In this document: positions 59,129 to 64,000 of the stretch, piece after piece
Layout of the letters: every line of letters begins with the position of its first letter
How positions within the stretch are numbered: position 1 is the first letter of the stretch
Position numbers and translations under genes: made by a program
Notes under the pieces: model-generated
What the model was told of the DNA's origin: nothing
Database searches by the model: none
Seen by the model: the letters and a program-made list of their open reading frames with translations, nothing else
Origin: Hevea brasiliensis
Taxonomy: Eukaryota; Streptophyta; Magnoliopsida; Malpighiales; Euphorbiaceae
Assembly: GCF_030052815.1 (NCBI RefSeq)
Contig: NC_079502.1
Span: 4,306,103-4,370,102 of the forward strand
Direction of reading: 5' to 3'
Length of the DNA: 64,000 nucleotides

Positions 59129-60748
59129 GATGCATACATTTTGCATAATCATTTAGGTTTAATTTCATAGCCATTTTATTTGATTATTAGTCACTTTTAG
59201 TTAATTTTCATTAGTTATTTAGTTAGTTTTTCATAATTGTCAATTTTAGATTAATTTGTAATTTTTACTTTGTTTTGTAGGAAAAATGGTATTTTTGAAG
59301 GACTAAAAAGAAATTTTTCCATTGAGGAGTGACTTCTATAGCCAAAGATGTCAAAAACAAGTTTTAAAGTTGAAATATGCATTGGCCAAATTGCGCATAA
59401 CTTGCCGCATAAGCTATGCAGATCTGCATAAGGAGAAGAAACACTGTTCCAACACCTGCCGAATTGTGCATAAGGAGAGTGCATAGCTTATGCAGATTCA
59501 CGCCTCCCTTATGCAATCTCACGGAATTGTGCATAACCCATGCGCCAAGTCATGCAGTTCCGCATAAGTGAACCAGAAACCAGCCGAAAACTGCATAAGG
59601 GACTGCATGACTTATGCAGTCCACTTATGCAGTCCCACAAAGATTTCATTAATGAGCTGGCAGAAGATTCCCTCAAAAAAATCCCTCCTAAAACACACCA
59701 TTTTAGGGCTCCATGTCAGAAAATGCTATAAATAGCCCCATTTCCCATTTTAGAAGGGAGGAAGAAAAGAAGGAAGAAAAGGGAAAGAAGAGAGCAGCAG
59801 CTGAAGGGTCACAAACACCTCCCACACCATTTCTAATCAGATTTGGAGATTTCTCTCTTTTCTTACATTTTTCCTACACTTCTAGTGTTGAGCTTCTTGT
59901 TTCTTAGCTTAGATTAAAGCTTTATTTCCATATTAACTCACAATATCTTGTAAATATTATGGATAGTGAGTAGTTTACTTTGATTCTGGAGTAAGGGATG
60001 TAATATTTAGTTATTTTTGTGGATTTGAACTGGGTTAGTCCCAATTTAATGAATTTATGAGGTTTAATCCATTTCTTGTGTGCTTATTCACATGCTTAAT
60101 GAAGGGCCCCATTAAGTTATGTTCTTAATCCTTGGTTGAAGCACCGAAAGGAGAAAACCAAGTGATAGTTAATCAAGAAATTGGACTTAATTAACTTAGA
60201 TCTAGAAATAGACTAAGGGTTAAGAGGGTTTTAATAAATTGATTAAAGAACCTAATGGGTCTTGGTTAATTTTAACTCCACGAAAGTAGGATTAAGTTAA
60301 TTAAGGCACTCTTTGTCTCTCTCGAAAGAGTTTTCAAAGAATTTTAGAATTAATCTCCTTTAAACCAATAAATTTCATGGATTGGGCTAGCTAGGAAAAA
60401 TCCCAAAATGACTTAAATATGAACCCTTAATTCCAGAATCGTCCTTCATCGATTATTGCTTAGAATTTTACTTTTGATTGTTTAGTTTAATCTCATTTTA
60501 TTAATTTTCATTATTATCAATTTCTTTATTTTGCGAATTATTAAATTAGTCATTGTTTGAATTTAGTTTTGGATTTTCATCCTTTATGCTTCAAATTCCT
60601 AAATTTCTTTTATTAATTTGATTAGAATACAATTTTAACATATTTTATTTTACATCAAAAATTCAATTATTAACACAACTCCTCGTGGGAACGATATCTT
60701 TTTCTATACTACTTGAACGACCCGTGCACTTGCGGTTGGGACACATCA
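59129..60748 (+). mobile_element. Shared LTR of element D
   Basis: 1620 bp, TGATGCATAC...GGGACACATCA. Same subfamily as the solo LTR at 18556. It has a polypurine tract on its left and a primer-binding site on its right, so it serves as 3' LTR of one unit and 5' LTR of the next. The U3 (59395-59640) is dense with TGCATAAG/CTTATGCA words; GCTATAAATAGCCCC near 59725 is the TATA box. Confidence 0.93.
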
Positions 60749-60754
60749 AGTTTT

Positions 60755-60772
60755 TGGCGCCGTTGCCGGGGA
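60755..60772 (+). promoter_or_regulatory. Primer-binding site, tRNA-Asp
   Basis: TGGCGCCGTTGCCGGGGA is the perfect complement of the 3' end of plant tRNA-Asp (with CCA) and sits 6 bp after the LTR, as in Athila-type elements. Confidence 0.93.
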
Positions 60773-60888
60773 GTTGTTTGTTTAAGATTGAATTCTTGAT
60801 TATTTTAGTTGTTTTTAGTTTTATTTTTGTTATCTTTTCATTTTTTTTTTGTGTTTGTTTGTTCTTTTTCAGGTACTCTTAATCTTTT

Positions 60889-62075
60889 ATGAGAAGAGCT
60901 AGAAGCACAAGTGACACATCCTTATTGTTCAATCCTGAAATTGAGAAATTTTGTAAAGCCAACAAGAAAGAAACCAGAAAAAGAAAAGAAGCTTTGAGAG
61001 AAACTGAATTAGAAGCAGACATGGCTGATGAAAGAATTAGAATTAGTGGCAGTAATGCTGGAAATGGTCGAAACAATGAAAATGCAGCCCAAGGTGAAGA
61101 GGTTATAAATGCTAATGTACCTAGGGGAAGTATGATGGATCATGCTTTTTCTCGTTTTGATGACTTGAGAGAGAGCATAGCAAGACCAAGAATTGATGCA
61201 AATAGCTACAAGATGGATTTTGGAGTTCTTCAAATGATTCAAAAATCTCAATTTGGGGGACATCCTTCTGAAAATCCACACACACATCTGAAGAAGTTTT
61301 CTATGATTTGTGATATGCAAAAACAACCTGGAGTGTCTGATGATGCAGCAAGATTGAAGCTATTCCCATTCTCTTTGAAAGATAGAGCATTGGATTGGCT
61401 TGATTCTTTACCTCACAACTCCATCACAAATTGGGAGCAACTCACTGATGCATTTCTTGCACAATATTTCCACCTGGAAAAACTCAAGAATTGAGGAATC
61501 AAATGACAGCTTTTAGACCAAGAGAGGATGAAACTCTCTATGAATCATGGATGAGATGGAAGGAATTAGAGAGACAATGCCCACATCATGCCATTCCAAA
61601 ATGGATGATAAACCAGAATTTTTACGCAAATGTCACTCCTGCAATTAGAGGGATTATTGATGCTCAAACAGGAGGAGAATTTATTATGAAGCATGAAGAT
61701 GAAGCTTATGAGCTATTGGAGAAAATTGCAAAGAATACTCATCTTTGGAGTAGTCCAAGAGGACCAACTCCAACTCAAAAGAGGCAAGCCGCTGGAATGT
61801 ATGATCTTGATCCATTCAACATGATTAATGCAAAGTTTGATGCACTTACAAATGTCTTGGCTAAGAAGATGGAAGATTTGAGTATGTTGGTTAGTTCATC
61901 ATCATCATCTGAGAGTTCTCAACAGGTTACTTATGCAGAAGGAACAATGAGATGTGGAGTAGATTATCCTTCATATGCTTGGAGGAATCATCCCAATTTT
62001 TCATGGGGGAATCAGCAAAATCAAGCTTCAACTCAGAACTTTCCACCACAACAACAAGGGCATCAATACCAATAA
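60889..62075 (+). pseudogene. Element D gag, frameshifted
   Basis: Athila-type capsid gene. It starts MRRARSTS at 60889 (preceded by TTTTATG); the basic N-terminus is followed by the capsid core (FGVLQMIQKSQFGGHPSENP, FSLKDRALDWLDSLP, WEQLTDAFLAQYF). One T appears to be missing from the run at 61467-61469, which ends the frame at 61494. The gag continues in the other frame from 61491 (MTAFRPREDETLYESWMRWK, then YELLEKIAKNT and NMINAKFDALTNVL) to an in-frame TAA at 62073-62075. So it carries one frameshift and one nonsense codon. Confidence 0.9.
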
Positions 62076-63581
62076 CCTAGGCAACCACCACCTAGTTTTC
62101 AGCAAAAGAATGCAATTCCTACACCTCTACCAAGACAGCAAGAACAAAGTTCCACCACAGAGGCTTTATTACAACAAATTCTTGCTAATCAAACTAAGCA
62201 TGATGAAGAGATGAGAGAGATGAAAGCAAGGCTGGAACAAATGCAAACACACAATAGGATGCTGGAAAATCAGATTGCACAACACGCATGCTCATCAAGT
62301 ACCAATTCTATGGGAAAACTTCCTAGTCAAACAGAAAATCCAAGGGAGCAATGTCATGCCATCACACTGAGGAGTGGTAAAATAGTGCATACTGAGAAGA
62401 GTGAAAAAGTTGAGAAGAGAGAAAATGAGAAAGATGTCAAGGGAGATGAAAAACAAGAGAGTGCAGAAAAAGGTAAAGAGGAGGTTGAAGAGAAAGAAGA
62501 GAAATACATACCTCCAGAGCCTTACAAGCCACAGCTTCCCTTTCCACAGAGATTTCAAAAAGCCAAGCTTGATAAGCAATTTGGGAAGTTCTTAGAGGTT
62601 TTGAAGAAGCTATATATAAATGTGCCTTTTATCGATGCTCTTTCCCAAATGCCTTCTTATGCTAAGTTTTTGAAAGAAATTCTCTCAAACAAAAGAAGAC
62701 TTGAAGATTATGAGACTGTAGCCTTAACTGAGGAATGTAGTGCTATCCTCCAAAGGAAACTTCCTCCAAAGCTCAAGGATCCAGGGAGTTTTTCAATTCC
62801 ATGCCACATTGGGGAATCATGTTCTGTAAAAGCTTTATGTGATTTAGGGGCTAGTGTAAGCCTTATGCCCCTCTCCATCTATGAGAAGCTTAACATGGGA
62901 GATCTTAAGCCAACCCACATTTCTCTTCAGTTGGCAGACAGATCAATTAAATATCCAGAAGGGATCTTGGAAAATATACCACTGAAGGTTGGAAAATTTT
63001 ACATCCCAGTTGACTTTGTCATTTTGGACATGGAAGAGGATTCTCATATGCCAATCATTTTGGGGAGGCCTTTCCTGGCTACAGCTGGTGCTTTGATTGA
63101 CGTGAAAGGTGAAAAGCTTACTCTTAGAGTCGGAGAGGATCAGTTAGTCTTCAATATTGGCAATGACAAGAAGAAGCAACATGAAGATGTAGACTCTTGT
63201 TTGAGAATTGATATAGTTGATGAGTTAGCAAAAGAGCACTTTAGAAAGAGCTATCCAAAGGCTTCTCTTGAAAGTTGTCTTGTCCATGAAGGGACTATCA
63301 ATGATGAAAATCCAAAAGAGGTTGTATTTGCACAATATTTGAAGAGTAATCCACCTTGTCCTATGGCACCAATCTTTCAAGTTGAGCAAGTGGAGAAAAG
63401 TGAAGTAAAGCAACCATCTCTCAAAGAAAAAGATGCACCAAAGGTTGTCAAGAAAGAAATGGTCGGATTTTTAGACAAAGCAACAAGGATCTTCTCATGT
63501 GATGGAAAGAAAATGAAGTATAGATTCATTGAAGCACCTATTGGAAACAGAGGCAATAAATTCCAATTCCAGCCACCATGA
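62076..63581 (+). pseudogene. Element D gag C-terminus and aspartic protease
   Basis: Continues in the frame of 61491-62075 after its TAA (first Met at 62211). A coiled segment (MKARLEQMQTHNRMLENQIA), the Athila-type block CHAITLRSGK and a Lys/Glu-rich linker lead to a retropepsin-like protease: the active site CDLGASVSL has its Asp at 62841-62843, followed by HMPIILGRPFLATAGALID. The ORF ends QFQPP at 63581. In full-length relatives RT, RNase H and integrase follow in frame; here a stop and noncoding DNA follow. The protease itself shows no break. Confidence 0.9.
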
Positions 63582-64000
63582 AATGCATAAAAAGTCCAGC
63601 TAAGGACTATAAATTAGCCCTCTTGGGAGGCATCCCAAGTTCCTTTTATTTTGTTTTTGTTGATTTACTTTTATTTTCATTGCTTTTGTTTTTATCTTAA
63701 ATCTCCCCAAATTCAATTTTTGACATTGTTGAATCTTGTCCTTTGTAGATGTATTTCAATGGAGGAAGGTTTGCTGTCTGGTTTATGCAGAGAAAAAAAT
63801 GACATTTTGCAGCAAGGAAGGGTCTGCAGCAGATGGTTTATGTTCTTGGTGAGGTTGGGTGTGTAACTTTTAAATATTTGTGCTTATAATGTTAATATGG
63901 TGGTAAGTGAGTCATTTTTGCAGTTATGAGCTTATTTGGGTTGTGGGATTTAAGGTGGAAATGCTGCATTTTTCTTGGCAAAACTTCGGGAGTTCATCAT
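63582..64000 (+). other. Element D noncoding region after protease
   Basis: Starts with GTCCAGCTAAGGACTATA, comparable with GTCAAGCTAAAGACCTA just after the pol stop of element A (1742). It then has a perfect 7-bp-stem hairpin CTTGGGAGGCATCCCAAG (63622-63639), a T-rich tract and CCTTTGTAG followed by ATG (about 63740-63752). No RT sequence is seen before the window ends. Confidence 0.7.

Noticed and set aside
60749..60780. tRNA-Asp gene fragment
   Set aside because: Only the 18-nt complement to the tRNA 3' end is present, as a primer-binding site; there is no cloverleaf.

Overview
This is plant nuclear DNA, almost certainly from a eudicot. The window is AT-rich and dominated by plant LTR retrotransposons: Athila/Tat-type Ty3 elements primed by tRNA-Asp, a large-LTR Tat element, a Tekay-type chromovirus, two Ty1/copia elements and a TRIM. 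It also has plant-only leucine-rich-repeat (LRR) receptor genes. I cannot name the species; a Malpighiales genome is only a guess.

Layout. 1-5534 is the 3' half of an Athila-like element (A): RNase H, integrase, long 3' noncoding region and 3' LTR. 5535-41950 is host DNA carrying a tandemly duplicated LRR receptor-like protein (RLP, EIX2/Cf-like) locus on the minus strand, taken apart by transposons. Pseudogene copy psi-A lies in two pieces (10331-11646 and 20251-20685) separated by two copia elements, one of which carries an Athila-like solo LTR. Copy psi-B also lies in two pieces (24761-27798 and 36062-36118) separated by a TRIM plus a chromovirus (E). The reading frame rejoins exactly if the 8.26 kb insert and one AATAG target duplicate are removed. 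Two more solo LTRs with clean 5-bp duplications (6138-7848, 8029-9875), an Athila LTR fragment, a CACTA-like element with a polypurine core and LINE remnants fill the flanks.

41951-50784 is the 3' end of a Tat/Retand/Ogre-like element (C): a 60-bp tandem array with seven-unit higher-order order, a polypurine tract, and a 6.2-kb LTR. That LTR carries a decayed antisense gene and a second antisense ORF, each with its own TATA box. It abuts element B (50785-54678), a second member of the A family. 54679-58690 holds the one apparently intact host gene, an intronless BRI1-like (BRL1/BRL3-type) ectodomain with the hormone-binding island but no kinase. From 58690 to the window end lies element D, in which one LTR is shared between the 3' tail of one unit and the PBS-gag-protease of the next. 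D appears to lack RT and integrase.

The genes do not form a pathway. The window records repeated insertion, LTR-LTR recombination and truncation around a receptor cluster. The items most worth follow-up are the kinase-less BRL-like receptor, the antisense genes inside the Tat LTR, the higher-order array, and the family-specific palindromic words in the U3 of Athila-like LTRs.
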